Assembly: GCA_001695595.3 (NCBI GenBank)
Contig: MBPM02000009.1
Coordinates: 682,001 to 746,000 of the forward strand
Reading direction: 5' to 3'
Length of the DNA stretch: 64,000 bases
From: Plasmopara viticola
Lineage: Eukaryota > Oomycota > Peronosporomycetes > Peronosporales > Peronosporaceae
Part shown: in pieces, positions 25,101 to 39,299 of the stretch
Position numbering within the stretch: the first letter of the stretch is position 1
How the letters are laid out: each line of letters opens with the position of its first letter
Made by a program: the position numbers and the translations under genes
Notes under the pieces: model-generated
What the model saw: only the letters and a program-made list of their open reading frames with translations
The model's database searches: none
What the model was told of the DNA's origin: nothing

Positions 25101-28100
25101 ACATCAAGAGTCACCACTGTTTCAAAATTGTATCACAAAACCTCGACTTTGTGTTATGGCTCGCTTCATTAATGGTGAGTAAGTAATCGCAATCTGCCAT
25201 GATTGATACATCGCCTTCTGAAGCAATTATTCATGCAATGCATTAGTTTTTGCTTCAATTATATATATGATATGCATAAAGGAAATTTGGGGTGAACATA
25301 CTCGATGTACATTTTTGCACGACGTAGATACATCTTTAGGAAACATAGCAAATTTGACATTGTTGGTCCACATGACAGCTGTGTGGCAAAAGTATACTGA
25401 AAATGTTACTAAAATCAAATTACATTTTACATTATTAAGATCTGATTGAGGCGTGAATTGCAGTTTGATTAGGCCTAAGTATAGAATCCAATTTTTGACC
25501 CGTCCTGGCACAATGGCAAATGCTAGTGCTCTAGATGTACGGTTAGCATTTGGATGTTTAAAAAAATGTAAATTGGTGTGGAGCAGCAAATTGTACACAT
25601 GAGCTTGCTGTTTCGTATTTTTTCGTCGTTAAACAATGTTAACAACGCAATTAATCTTGGTATTTAGCTGGCTACATGATAAAAAATGTGCCAACAAGTG
25701 AAGCAATAGAAAATTTATAACGCAGCAAATAATTAAATTCTCTGGATTTTGCCAATCAGATATCGTTACAGCCAGCATGCTCATCTGGCAACGAAAAAAT
25801 TGCTAGATCCATACAAGCATCTAATTTTCAATTTTGATTAGATAATTGCTGATGCATAAAGTTGTGGCGGTCTAAAACGATTGAGCGGCAAGTCTGACAC
25901 TATTAGGAAGTGCTAGCGGCTCGTATGTCAATCACACCCATTTGACAAGGCTGCCAAAAAGATGCGATCCAAGGCAAAAGTGTTGATAGCTGCCTTTCTG
26001 AAAAAAAACATCGAGAGCGTGGCTTTGCCGGTATCGATATTGCAATCGCGTGAGTTAAGTCGTCCTACATTGAACAAGTAAAAAAAATACGAAAAGATTT
26101 ATTGAACAAAAGGACGCAGCTGCCTTCAAAGTTTTACTTCCCTACAAACTAACATTCTATTAAAATGCATGGGTAAGACGATCTAATCTAAAATTTGTCT
26201 CACTGCTTCAGTTGATCCCGGAAATCCTCAAAGTGCACGACGGGTTTAAAAATAACTTTTCAGGTTTCGATATGTTACCGCTTCTTTTTACCAAGCCTAG
26301 ATACGAAAAATTTGGAGCAGAAGTTAACACAACGCATATGTAATTTTGTTTAGTGCCATTACCTACCTCGATGACCTGTTGCTTAATGCATCTTATGTAT
26401 ATACGGCTTAAAAGACTATAGACTTGGACAATCCATACGATTGGTCAGTCGATACATAATCCTATCGATAGACCAATCTTAACAAAAATCGGCGTTCCAG
26501 CCCTTTTTAACTAAGAAGATGAGAAGATCATTTCAGTAAACATTTAAATGAATATTTATAGTCGATCAAAGCTGTTACAGGATTGTTCGCATTCGGTGAT
26601 GATAGCATAAGCGATTAAAAGCCCACTATTTGATGCGATGCGATATTGCAGAAAAGGATAAGGCTAAAAAAGTAAGAATCTGCGAGCCTATACCAGCCCT
26701 TCTTTCGAAGCTCAAGCGTAGGATAAGCACTCCTAGCAATATTCCACCTAAAAGAAAAGAAATCTTCGTGATAATTTTGGACGTATTCGCAATCGAAAGC
26801 CCTGCACTACTCATTTCATATACATGACGCTCCCTTCTTCTTGCTCTGCTTTATCTGCGCACTTCAAGCGTCCGAATTATGTATATACAAGCATTCTCAT
26901 CTATCTTTCTGTAATTTTTTTTAATAACACGTGCACTAGCGACGTATTTTGCAATGTTCCTACAACAAAAAAGTGTTCCAATGGATTTAATGTTTGTGGC
27001 GGCTCTGGTTGGCATACATACTTCGATTTACAGAGAACCGCACAATACCTTTAATTCAGGCCGACCAGTTATTCGGTCATTTGATGAAAGTCTCTTTAAT
27101 TGACCATCCTCTTAATACTTTGAAGTATACTAGTCATGCGTCACTAAAGTGGTCGTATCATTATTTCATTTTTCATCATCGACCTATACTTTGATTGTAC
27201 TAAAAATCAAAATAAAAAAAGCGTATATGAATCGGCATGATTTTGCATAAATCCAAAACTCATTAGTTTCTCCATTAACTAGATACACAGTTAGGGATGT
27301 AGCGTTGAAGACTACTTCGCCGCTAAAAAACACAACAGTGTTTAATCAAAGCTTGCCTGATACTTCAAAGCCTGTACCTATTGTTTTTCTCACATGATAT
27401 AAAATTTCCATAAGCATGTTGATTAAAAAATCCATGGGCAATATAATGTCGATAGAAAATGTCACAAGAGACGAAAGCGCAACGCGAACAATTAGAAATT
27501 TTTCAGAGAAGTGCCATAAGCACACCGACCTTACATTGCAGCACGGTAGATCTTAAAAAGTGAACTCCGTTTCTTCGCGTATATTGGACAGTTGTAATTT
27601 CGAGGCGGTGTCGTTTTCTTTTTACAATGCCCATTCGACTCAGCGCTAGCTACTATGTGCGAATGTACAGAATAATATATAAATTGAGGTTAGATTTCCG
27701 AAATACGATTTTCAAGGGTCTTAGATGATCAATGAGTGTGATATAATGCAATGCAGTTGAATCACTAGCTACTTGGCAATTTATTCTTTTAATTTTGAAG
27801 CCTACACTTGGTGAGGGACTTTGAGCGCGATTTTACCCTCAAGTCAAGCTCACTCGGAATCGTACTCGACGTCGTCAAAACTCGACGTTAAAACTAGCTT
27901 TGCACCCGAGCTACTCTATAATTCTTCGTGCCACTTCCACCACGCAGCAATTTTGAAACTTATGCGTGGACTAAGCAAACTGCTAGCCAGATCAGTCTTT
28001 TCGCACAATTTTGCTAATGTTCGTGAGCTAATGGAGCTGTTCGCTCACATATGGGTAGCAATCAACCCACCTTTTGTAGTCAGGCTAAGCACCACGAGCT

Positions 28101-31100
28101 CAAGCTCAAATGTCAATATCTTCGAGGGCTTCGAATAGGAGGTAAGCTTCCTTGGACTCAAAGTTATGGTCAAATTTACAGTCGCGTTTCCGTCGTGAGA
28201 TATTCGAGCTGCATCGAAAAATCGCCTCCCTTTATCAAAAGCTCGAGCATCGGCCGGCTGTTCGAAGCGCACACTTCTAAGTTTTTCAGTGGCTGGTATG
28301 GCAGCGGATTTGTGCACCGCATGACCACTCGTATTTGTGTTACTACCAAAGTCGAGTGCGGAGACAACGCTTTAAACTGGGGCACCTCATGACTTACATG
28401 AGACTAGTAATTTTGAGAATAGGCATACCTCTTCAATACGGTCCACATTTTTCGACTTTCCTGGAACAATGTTGACGGGGTTTGATGTGTCAATATTGTC
28501 CTAGGGAGGTCGACGATGCTAGTTAATCCATGACCACAAAATATGTGATAACACTATATTTCATATTGCTCGTGATTACAAAGTACACCCTCAAGCAGTA
28601 ATGATCTCTTCCCTAAAAGAGAAACATTACCAATGTTTATGTGTGTAATGAGTGGATGCCTTCGCGTCCCATGCTTGTAAGTGTAGTGTTTTGCAACCAT
28701 AGAGGCGCTTCAAATTAGTTCGATAGCCGGTCGAGTCAAACTTATTTGTCTTCACTGTAACTTGTGGATGACGCGATATAATGGAATATTGGCTCAAAAG
28801 ATTGGGTGTATACGCCGCTGTAGGTTGCTATTTCAAGATCTATCAGTCTTTCAGAAGATAGTTTTTATGGCATATATCAGTCACACCCTCTCCTCATGGC
28901 GACTTAATTTTTCTGGTTGTCCTTCTTCTTGCTGTGACAAATTTTGTTAGCTATTGGTGATGAGCAGTACTGTACGCTTAGGATTCATTTTGGAACTTGA
29001 TGAGCAATCTATAATCAAACAGTCTGTAATAAAAAATGACATTCAAAAGCCAGTTCAATGGTAAAATAAAAAGCTCTAATGACTTTTGATGCGCGTTTGG
29101 GGCTGTTATTTTACGAAGCACTATGAGCTTCAATAAAGTTCTCTTTCGTGCTAATTTGTGAGGTTGTACGGGAATGTCCCTCGAAACTCACCAAAGATAG
29201 CTGCTAATCATCTTGCTTGTAAAAAAGCGATCGACAGGTTCATCTGGCGGACGTTCGAGTACAGTCTGCCCAAAAATAAGGGCGATACAGAAGTTTTATA
29301 TGTTCTTATGAGATCGTCGCTTGGACGTGACTTTATTAAGATTACAAACCTAACGCTGTTCAAGAATCTCCACTTGGAAAAGAGCGCCGAGCACAGCAAC
29401 GATCTTTGAGTGTGATTCTGACTGGACAAGATAAATCATGATTCGGGACAGTTTGATGTGATGTGTCTTTAAAAAGTCAAGCTAAAATCTCATGTGATAC
29501 TCGTAGCTATCATGACAGATAATCGCCAAAACCAGCAGGTAATGAATCCAAAAAAACGTATTAATAAGTAGCGCGAGCTTATGATTTGTCTGCGCTCTTG
29601 GTTGTTTGACCTAGGCAACTTTGCCATGGCGATTTATAAGGCGCTAGACCAAAGGAATACAAAATAACTTACATCTTTGTATTTCTCCCAGGGTAGGCTT
29701 TACGTGACACTTCCCAGGGTGCACCGCTCTCGAGACTTAAGACACTGATTAAAGTTTCAGAGCTGAAATGTGGCGTCAGTTCTTACACGTCAAATATCGT
29801 GTCGAGACATAGTAGTGAGTAGGACAACACGATAGTCATTGCACTTTTCAAAAAAAAAGGTTTGCACAAGAGATTTTCATATGGAGAACCCATCAGCTAA
29901 GAAACATATCAAGCACAAGTATACAAGGTGATGAGAAAGGCTAAGCCGGAGGGTTGGGCTAAAGCCTGGGGTACAGCGCGGCCGTCCTAGACTAATTGAA
30001 GAAATCAGTTTTTAATTCTATTTTTTATTCAAAGGATAACGCAGTCTGCGCTTGATTTTAGGTAAGAGCCATAGTGCATTTTGGAGCGAGCGTTATCGTT
30101 AATCCAGCAAGCAGCAATGCATGTATAGCAATTCGCTATGTCGATTTTTTTCTTTTCAATTCAATTTTACGATACCTTGGTCACGTCTATAGTAGCATTG
30201 GTGCTTTTATTGTGGAACTCAGCATCAGTAAGTGTAACGCCGGAGAAAACGAAATCAATTTATTTCTATAGTGGACTACCTACTTACGCGACCGATGCCT
30301 CGCTTTTATCTGCAGCGAGATTGCCGAAGCTATTCAGTGGAAAAAAGCGTTAGTTAGGAAAGGTATTTTAACTTCTTTCTTTACTTAAAAGTACGAGTCG
30401 CAAATTATTATATTTTTGAATTTAAGCTCAGCAATAACAAAGCTTTACATAACTGTCACACTCCAGAATGTAGAGAAAGCTTGAGTCGTACAAAAATAAA
30501 TACCTTTTTGCGATAAGTATCTCACAAGTACTATTAATCCTTTGTGAATCTTACTATAATTTGTAATTAGTTAGGGGCTATCCAACCTTTTGCTCAAAGC
30601 TTTTTACACAATCATCCAATCTCACCCTTCGACGTCTATTTGTAGCAGTACAGTCCCGGCAGCAAACCTGACGCGACGCAGACGGCATTGAGCGGTCGAT
30701 CAGAATACGATACGGCTAAGTATCGGCGCTTAGCACCAATTGGATTGTGTTCTTATTAAGAACGTTGCTCTTTACTTGTGTCAGTGATTGGCCGATTCAA
30801 GTAACTCACTTTAGTTAATATGATGGAATACAGCTGACCACTCATAAATAATTTTTAATGTTAGCGAGACCATCCCATCCAACAAGATTTTCGTAAAATG
30901 GTTGCTGTCCTGCACAGAAGCGGCAAGTATCTACACGATCTAGAACTTTATTCAAGCTCAGGAGAAAGTCACAGCTCGCAAGAAAACGGTGGGTGTATCA
31001 TGTCCATCTCCCCATGCTCTACACGACTACGGGTTTAATCGTCATCATAATAATGCAAGAACGGTCTGATTCATCGTTTTAACAAAAGATGAAACGTCGC

Positions 31101-33470
31101 GGAAGCGCCTAAGAGCCTTTTTGAAAACTGAACTCAGTCAGTGATATGTCACCATCTCGCATGAAAACTTGTTATACTCGTCGACCAAGTCGAATGTACT
31201 GTACATTGAATACTGGCCAATTCATGCAATAGTTTTTTTCTAATAATCGGCGTCATTAGCGAGTTGGTGCTTAATTTAGGCGCGTATTGCCATATGTCGT
31301 TCTGATCACAAAAATAGACGTCGGCGGAATGCGGAAACTTACTGTTCTATTCTACTCATAGTATCTGCTTTGCAAAAAGTAGATGATGTCATTTTTCCGT
31401 GGCATATCAGACAACTTGTCGTTCGTGTAATTTGGCTCTTTGAAAGATAATGCGCTCAGCGCAGAACTCAAATGCGGGCACCATCACAAAAAAAACATTG
31501 GGAGGTGCCCTACGTTTTTCATTAGCTCGAAGATACATTGAGATAACACCCGATATGCACTAGCTCTGTAAATTTTCTTCTCCCGTGCCTCCTAGAAACT
31601 AAGCTCGGTTTCTGATGTCAACTACATGGCTTTCTAAATAGCGATCGGGTCAAGTCGAGATACCTCTTTCCTGTCACGACGTAAGCTGTTTATCTATAAG
31701 GGTGGTACCTGCAACCCTCTCTGAAAGAAAACTACCGAATACTTCGGCAAGCAGAATTCGTAGCTTCTATACAAAGTCCACAATTTTTTAGTTCACGCCT
31801 GTTATGAGAAACACGGTACACAGAGTTGCACGGTAAATTAAGCTTGCGTCAGCTGGCATTCAACCTAAGGAGTGCCGCCTTAATTGAATTAAGTATTCAT
31901 TTGCGTGCATCCGCGATTGCCAGATCACTCTTTGCCGCATCTCTGCTTCATGGTAAATATCATCTTTTTCCATTTTGTTTTTTTAATTGTAAGCAGGGGA
32001 TTCATTCCTTCCTACCCCTGAACTTTCTCACACTTACTGTGAGAGGCTTTAGTGTGGGCGAACGCGTAAGGGGCCGGCGCTATCGACATAAAGGAAGTCG
32101 TCATCTTCTTTTTAAGCGCTCAATCAAAGCATTTATGTCATTGGAATGCACTTGCAAAAGCGCACTTGTCACGTCGGGTCAATATGTGACGGCCACTCGG
32201 GCCAAGTTAGATTATCAGTTTATTCTGCCTGTCTTGCATGCCTTATGGCGAATGAGTATACTACTCCATCCTCACAGAAAATTATTTCAAAGATACTCAG
32301 AAGTAGATCGACAACAAATGCTACTTAATGTAGCGGGGCCGCTGTGACAACTGCTTGAAGGAGGCACGGATAGATGTTTCTGACATTCTTGCTAAACTTT
32401 GATTCGGGACGAGTCGCATATCGCTATATGTCTGTCCCCAGCGTTGAATTACTTTGATACTCATTCTAGGGCGCCAAAACCTTCCCGGCACTTTTTCAAA
32501 TTTCTCGGCATACCCTATTTTTATCCAATGATAGTTGATCAATTTCCTCGAATGAAAGCGGTTTACAACCAGATGCCCTTCTTATTTTCGCAGTTTTGTG
32601 TTTTTTTGGAAATACACATCATAAACTGATTATTATCAGAAAAAAATCTTCAAAAGTTATCTACAGTATTTAGACCTGTTACTTGATAAGAGGCTGTAGA
32701 GCTGGGGTTCGTTTTCAAGAAAAGGCGTGGAAAGCGGGATTTGAAAGTGTCAGGCACGCTACAAAAGCAGTTCACTTATCAACCGATAGCACTGTCGTGG
32801 GTGCAATTCTTGTGGCACGTTGCCGGTAATTGTCGACGAGAAAATAGCAACGATTGACCTCCTGGACAGGAGTCAAAATTTTATTGTAGATTTAAGCGGA
32901 GTTTGAGGTACACCACAGTCTTTGAGATACAAACTTGTGCAAAAAAATACTTTTATTGGATAAAAAGGGGGAATGCTGGGAAGATGACACATACCTTCAT
33001 TAGTCGATAAAATTGTCTAAATTTAAGTGCCGTGAGGGTAACAATTCCCATATCTTATTGCATTTTGATTAGAATAATCTGTGCGGGATATGTTTCGTAT
33101 AAATACTAACAAGCAATGTAACTTATGTACTGTAACTCAAGTACTACTTTAAAATAGGTTATATATTCATATGTTTATTTCTATTGTCAATAATAGTGCG
33201 TATGCCACACAACGTGGCGCCTTTGGCGCGAGTGGATAGCCATTTACTTCATGGCAATCGCGTAAAGCGTCTGCTGCTGCATTTTTTATTAAATAGAGTC
33301 AAGGCACTATTTGACTGTTTTGGATAAGTAGCATAGTCCCGATGACAAATATGATAAGCGGCTATATTATGGGTTTGAACCTTCCGTTTGTATTAGCTCT
33401 GCTTTTGGAAACACCTAATTTACGTAAGTTCTCGAAGTGAACTGGAACGGGTATAGTGTACTAGTATTTG
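19103..33470. other. 14-kb gene desert
   Basis: No intact gene was recognised. Open frames are short (mostly under 140 codons) and overlap on both strands. Slightly more coding-like patches occur at 20.4-21.2 kb, 21.5-21.9 kb, 22.3-22.8 kb, 27.8-28.4 kb and 31.8-32.3 kb, but none shows a motif I can name. An 11-bp-period direct repeat (GCCATCGTAC twice) lies at 21943-21963. The stretch is best read as decayed transposon DNA. Confidence 0.5.
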
Positions 33471-33513
33471 GAAGGATATGGATGTTGAGGTCGCACCTCG
33501 TCTTTCTACCTCC

Positions 33514-33530
33514 ACCCTGGCGGAGTCTAA
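33514..33530. repeat. Left copy of 17-bp repeat bounding the LINE
   Basis: CTCCACCCTGGCGGAGT here matches TTCCACCCTGGCAGAGT at 41103-41119 at 15 of 17 positions. The two copies enclose the decayed LINE and are in the same orientation, as expected for a target-site duplication. A 6-bp hairpin (GAGTCT/AGACTC) overlaps its right end. Confidence 0.45.
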
Positions 33531-33739
33531 GTAGACTCACACCTCTCTATGCCTACGTCAAATAAATATATACATGTTAGCACCTGTCTACAGATTACTT
33601 TGAGGTGGTCTTCCAATCGTTTGGTGTGACAAATTTTTCAATTGGCCGGATACAAGTAATGATTCGAATCAATAAGTATCGCCGGGACCAGTATTGCTGC
33701 TACGCATAGCAAAGTAGTGACCTCCCCTGTACAACCTAA

Positions 33740-34190
33740 CAAGATTTGAAGCCTTGTCCGGCGTTGCGGGAGGCAACGCTGGCGTTGCAGCTCCCGGCTC
33801 GATGTAGACACGCCGACTGAAAGCGGCCAACTGCTTTCATTACAACAGAATTCGGGCTCGAGCTGACCGTCGCTCTTACGGGTCCTGGCGTAACGGGTCC
33901 TGGCGACGAACCTCTAGTCTTCGAAACCGAAGCGAAGGGAGAGCGGAGGCTCAGTCCTCGGACGCGCTGCCCTCGGATGGTGCCTAGACCACAAGGTCCT
34001 CAACCTCAACAACTAGATGTAGAGTCGAGCTCAGGCCGCCCGTCACCCTTCCGGTCCCCGGCGACGACCGTCTAGTCTCTGACCCAGAACTAGTCGTCTT
34101 GGTGAAGGAGTCCCTGGAGAATCACTGGTTGCTGGTTGGGGCTATCCTGGCTGGCTTGAGCTTGGTCGAATTGGCTTGGATACTTGGAGG
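33740..34190. repeat. GC-rich imperfect repeat block
   Basis: ACGGGTCCTGGCG occurs twice in a row near 33879-33905, followed by GACGAACCTCTAGTCTTCGA. A related unit near 34026-34085 has a GAGCT-rich start, GGTCCCCGGCGACGACC and GTCTAGTCT. Unit spacing is about 170 bp. It lies at the 3' end of the LINE and may be its repeated 3' untranslated region or a separate insertion. Confidence 0.4.
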
Positions 34191-34459
34191 AAAATTGGGA
34201 TTAAAAAAATGTGTGGTATGAGGCGCAAAATCACCACTCATACTTTATTGCCCTCCGAATATCTATCACTATGAGTTTGATATTCTGACCTGCCGGATTT
34301 TATTCCCGTCCAAGCACATTACTCTGGAATCTGGTATTCTGTGAGAATATATATAATGAATTACACGTAAACCGAAATTTTGGTACGCCACAGCGACAGC
34401 TTTGGAGCCGCATCGAGTCAGCCGGCGAGAAGATGGCTGGAGGCGGAGTACTGGTAGAA

Positions 34460-34924
34460 CTAGGGACGGCTACAGGAAGAATACAGCAACCGGTGGGCGT
34501 TTGCACTAAAATGCATCCACCGAGCGAGAGCATTAAAGCCGGGCCAGCGCAGACTGGTGCGACGCTTGCTGCTCTTCATCGTACACCCTACGCATGCACG
34601 CGCGCACGTGCGCACTAAACGTGGTGTACACGATCCAGCGCGCAGGCACCAGAGACAAAGGCTCACACTGGCGGAACAAACCGTCATTGTGCTCTGTTCA
34701 CAGCGAGTGGAGCGAAATGCAACGTGTGATCTGCCCCAGGTCACGCACCACAGCTGCATGATCGTTCCAAGCGGATGTAAGGGCTTGTGGGCGACCAAGG
34801 GCGATGTCGAGTCATGTCGGTATAGTGACCAGTCACGATACAAGACAGACCATAGCTCGGTTGGTAAAACGCACTCAAAAAACTGGTGCCGTTCTGTTTC
34901 CACTACGTTGCACCTGCTGCGCAC
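34460..34924 (-). pseudogene. LINE C-terminal zinc-binding region (decayed)
   Basis: The frame starts with a CNVVETERHQFFECV motif, matching the cysteine/histidine cluster that follows the reverse transcriptase in many LINEs. Neighbouring frames continue with arginine- and tryptophan-rich sequence (for example VPARWIVYTTFSAHVRACMRR), so the reading frame has been lost. It is the last recognisable coding part of the element. Confidence 0.5.
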
Positions 34925-35927
34925 GCAGTAGATTATGCCGGGATTCGCCTCGCGCAGGAAAAAGAATCGTTAACGCACCGGCTGCAGACCGAAGGCGAGT
35001 CGAAACTGCAGATCTCGCATACAGGAAGCAGCGACTGACGTAGACGCATGAACTGGCTCACGAAAACCTTGATGTGGTTGTCGTAGCGTGTTCATCGTGC
35101 AGCTGAATTGGGTGTGGCTTTGTGGACGTTGGAGTCTTCCCCACAAGCAGGAGCAACAGAAATCGTGTCACCAAAGGATCGACACGTTTGTGTTCAACCA
35201 CGAGCACATCAGCGTATCGAGCGGTGGGACACAATCAGGCCACTCCTGGAGGCATGAGCGGCGCGTTGGCGCTAATCACGGAGTCGCTCGAAGCCTTGTG
35301 TGGCTTCGTGATGCAGGTGTTGGAGCTACTGGAACTGCTGATATACAGGGAACGGCGTGAGCCGGTAGTCGATGTAGCTGCGCGCAAACGTATCAGCATC
35401 CGGCCATGCACCCTCAGAATCCAAGAAGTCAGCAAGACACCAAAGCTTGAAAGGTGTTGCGGCATGCTGGTGGTAGCTGCGCTGGGGCTCGACAGCCATG
35501 CACAGACTACACCACTGTATTTTTTAGCTGTCAACACGGGGGCGAGTTCAAACGGAAAATCGGCGTCGGCGTGGAAAAAAACTGGTTGTTTCAGCACGAA
35601 GCCGAGGCGGGCAAGAGGATTGAGGTCTCGCCATGTGACTTCCCACCTGGTCATATACCACAGGCGCCAGACTTGGCGACACCACTGGGACAACCCATCC
35701 TACTGCAGCAGAGCGTCGTGGCGCATAGGGCCAACCGTATGAAAGTGAAGGGGTCGCAAGGGACCCTATGTGAGTAGCACAAGCGACAGAGGCACGACTC
35801 CTGGTGTGGTCCAGTTATGTTGGGTCGAGGTCGACGCAGCAATGGACTGGCGCAGCACGTTGAGTTTCTAACGCTTGAGCAAGGCTTCGATGCTGAGTAC
35901 AGACAGACCACCGCCGGAGCGAGGTTA

Positions 35928-36998
35928 CTAAAGAAATCTCTTGAGTACCAGCTGGACGTGTTTGGCGTTGCGTTCGTAGCGACGTGCAAGTACAAAGTGG
36001 TTAAGCGTGGATTGCCACTGCTTAACAACCCGCTGCAGGATAGGCGAATGCATAGACAGCCGAGAGAGCACCGTCGTTAGCGCGACCAGCGGACGTCCTC
36101 GTAAGGTGCGAGCGCGACGGAACCATTGGAGAAAGCCTTCGTTAAATCGTCTGTCTAAGATCTCTATCATGGCGTTGTCAAGCAGATCCTGACCAAGTAA
36201 AATACCCAAAAATTTGACTGTCTCGTCACGCTGGTCTACCTTGACGCCAGGAAAGCAAAGATGGGTTGTCCGTCGGCTCAAAGACATAAGAACGCATCTC
36301 GCAACATTGAGCTAGGCTCTGAAGCCATCGCAGTACAGCTGGACCAGGCTAAGCTGTGCCTGGATGCCGGATACCGAGCTTGAGAGCAACTAGTTAATAT
36401 CAGCAAAAAAGACGCTGGTGGCGGTGTGGTCTTTGGTGAGACAAACGACATGCTCTTCATGCTGTCGTAGTAGGTTTCCCAGTACTTCGATGACCATGAG
36501 GAGCAGCAGCGCCGAGAGTGGATCGCCTTACTAGACTCCCTGTGGGAAAAGATCGGCGGCTGGATGTGGCCGTTGAGCAAGAGCTGGGTGCGGGTCGGTT
36601 TAGAGCAACTTAGCCCAGTTGATGAAAGCGCCACCGCAGCTCATGCGATCGAGCACCTGGAACATGTAGTCTCATTTGACTTGGTCGTAGGCCTTCTCAA
36701 AGTCGATAAACATAGCGTAGGATTCTTCGTCGCGTGCAGTCGTGAGGTCTTGCAGATCGCCCATGAAACACGCATGGTGGCGGATAGACCGAATCTTGAC
36801 GAACACTTTCTGGTCGGCATGTATACGGTTGGGAGGGAAGAGCTTGAGGCGGTAGGTCAGCAACTTAGACAACGTCTTCACGTCAACGCCCACGAGCGAG
36901 ATCGGCCGAAAGTTGCCAAGGTCGTCACGCGAGCCTTTCTTGTGCAACATGGACACAGCAGACTTGCGCTGGGAAGAGAAGAGCTCGTCGCGTGGCAA
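35928..36998 (-). pseudogene. LINE reverse transcriptase (decayed)
   Basis: At 36672-36998 the frame contains GNFRPISLVGVDVKTLSKLL followed by FIDFEKAYDQV, the classic LINE RT fingers and palm A motif. Further left, HIQPPIFSHRESSKA corresponds to the RT motif before the catalytic block. The catalytic FADD-type motif reads FADIN followed by a stop, so the active site is destroyed. The frame at 35928-36287 continues with VKFLGILLG, the conserved segment after the active site. The pieces lie in at least three frames. Confidence 0.8.
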
Positions 36999-37899
36999 CT
37001 AATAGTTGAGCATTATGCTCAGACATCTTCCAAAGACGTCGCGCGCGACTTAGTAGAAGCCAGCCGTGAGATCATCCATGCCAGGCGCTGAGTTGGCATT
37101 CATATGCCTGAGCGCGTCAGCAAGATTGGCCCCGAAAATTGAAGCGTTAAGACGGTCTTGTTCATCGGGTGTTAGACGCTTGTCGATCGTGTCCAGCAGC
37201 TTCCCTCAGCTGCTGGATCAGTGATTAGTGGTGGCCCGGCAGGACTGGCAGCGTCACCCATGGTACAACCCCATTGAGCTCAAAAGCATGAAGAGATGCC
37301 CGCTGGGTTTTCCTGAATACCGCCGCTGAGAGTCTGAATTACTTTAATGCTAACCAGCCGAAGTGATGGGTCGATCGGACGGAAGAAGTACGTGAAAGAC
37401 GTCTCGGCATTCTGAATTCGAAAATCAAAGGCCGAGTCTAGATTAAAGCAGCGAGACCGAGTCACGCAGTCGCGATACGTGTCTAGCGCAACAAGGAAGG
37501 CTTTTCGGGAGGTTGCGTCTCGCTTGTCATGGTACCGCATTGCTGCATGGTCTAGCGTGATTTGTGCGACTGTAACGGCTACGTCGTTTAGGTCGCGTAG
37601 CTTACGTCGCGTGGCCTGCAACTGGCGCGGCATAGTTTCTTTCACTGTTCCTAAACTTTTCCTGGGTTCGATACAGCCTGGAGATTCTCGAGTAACTGCT
37701 GGGCTTCACCACGGATGGCATCGACAACATCGGATCAAGAAGATACTCCGAAAAGCGCCAGTAGCCGTATCTATGGAGTTGTGACACCGAGCGCAAGGTC
37801 ACTGTGTGCGCCAGGTGATCACCGGTACCCTTGGGCTCAAAGTACTTAGAGTCGCCATACAACGCGTTGCAGAAGTCATCCAACAACATAGTATCGTCA

Positions 37900-38340
37900 A
37901 GTCAGTTCTGCCGCGTCTGGGGACCGGTGTACACGCGCTCGTCATGGTAGTGAATTCGTCAGGCATCGACGACACCTAGCTGACCCAGCCACCTCATACG
38001 GGCGCTGCAACCCGGACGAAAAAGCAAGCGTGGCTGGGATGAGTCAAGGCTGAAGTTGAGCGGTGTGTTCACGCGCCAAGGACTATGTGCGTCGCATTGT
38101 TCTCAAAGCGGTTCATTGGAAGATGATAGGAGACCACAGCTTTTTCATGGTCGTCTACCGGCGCGTACACATTGTGGATGTATACAGGGACACTTACGGC
38201 TACTAGTCGAACGACCAAATAGCGTCCTGGGACAGTCAGTTTGCGAAGCGCCTCGATCGTAATGAAACTTGAATAATCGGAGCGGATCACAGTGAGCACT
38301 CCGCCAGATCGGCGTGTCGTCCGAGTGGCACTAACCGTAC
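37900..38340 (-). pseudogene. LINE APE-type endonuclease (decayed)
   Basis: The frame at 38069-38299 contains RSGGVLTVIRSDYSS (start just upstream), then IHNVYAPVDDHEK and ENNATHIVLG, matching the NVYAP and GDFN regions of apurinic-type LINE endonucleases that nick target DNA. The DFN that should follow is interrupted. It sits between ORF1 and the RT as expected. Confidence 0.65.
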
Positions 38341-39299
38341 CAGGGTCACTGACGAATAGCTTGTGCTTGAAGCGGGCTTGAAAATTAAATTTGAAGATGT
38401 CAAGATGGTGGCAATCACAGAATTTAGTCTCCGGGATGCAAGAGAGACTGTGCTTCTCGAGTAAGTGCTCGATGAGTAGGTGCCCGTTTATCTTGATCCC
38501 GTTAGTATTGACGGTCAGCTAGCTGACTTCTTGCCACGAGATCTCGGGCGCGTCCACGCGTGGTGCCACCTAAGCACCTTAGTGCAAACGGTCTAGTTAC
38601 AAGCACAAGCTGACTGTCGACTTGCTGCAGCTGAAGCACATCTGCGCTTTCAGGAAAGTAAGGACCGCAATATCAAACGTACTCAAGGTCTTCCTTACCG
38701 CTGGACATGTTTACAGATCTCAAAGCAGTGTGTGCCGATGTTGGAGTGAAGCAGGACAACAACATATTGGGGTGAAGTAGACGTCAGTTGTGCGTTGGAA
38801 TTCAGAGCACCGTTCACCCAGTAAGACACTGGAGCCAGTAGTTTTTTTTAATGTTTTGGGGCGCTGTGCATATCAGCGTCAACTCAAAGAGGAACAGCGC
38901 CCTAGTCGCGCGCACAATGGTTGATGTGTGACTGGACAATGCATCGGAACACACCGTCACGCGTCCAAGGTACCTTGGTGCCGAGATACTTGGTCCTCTT
39001 GCGAGCAAACGCGTTGGTCGGTCGCGCTCAAGTTGCGATTTAACATGTGAAGCTAGGCCAGCTCAGTGACGCTGGGGCTTAGCCCACGCACATTACGTAA
39101 GAGCTCAGCGTCGAAAGCCATGAGAGTCTTATCGGACCCCATGAAGCCCAGTGTGTTGGGGTTGTTCATCGTGCGAGGCGACTTGCAGAGGCTATCCACC
39201 ATGGTGTCGGCGGCGACCAAGCGATCCGGAAGCAGCTGAAGAACAGACGTCTCCTCAGCAGCCTCCATCTTGCTGACGATCTCGTTGATCAAAGTTAGC

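Noticed and set aside
31826..32347. 173-codon plus-strand frame with hydrophobic start
   Set aside because: Begins with a non-ATG codon, has no recognisable motif or splice structure, and codon content looks random; could not be supported as a gene.
35122..35742. 206-codon plus-strand frame in the GC-rich block
   Set aside because: Antisense to the minus-strand LINE; GC-rich DNA has few stops, and the text shows no domain.
36564..37091. 175-codon plus-strand frame
   Set aside because: Antisense to the LINE reverse transcriptase, whose RT motifs are on the minus strand.
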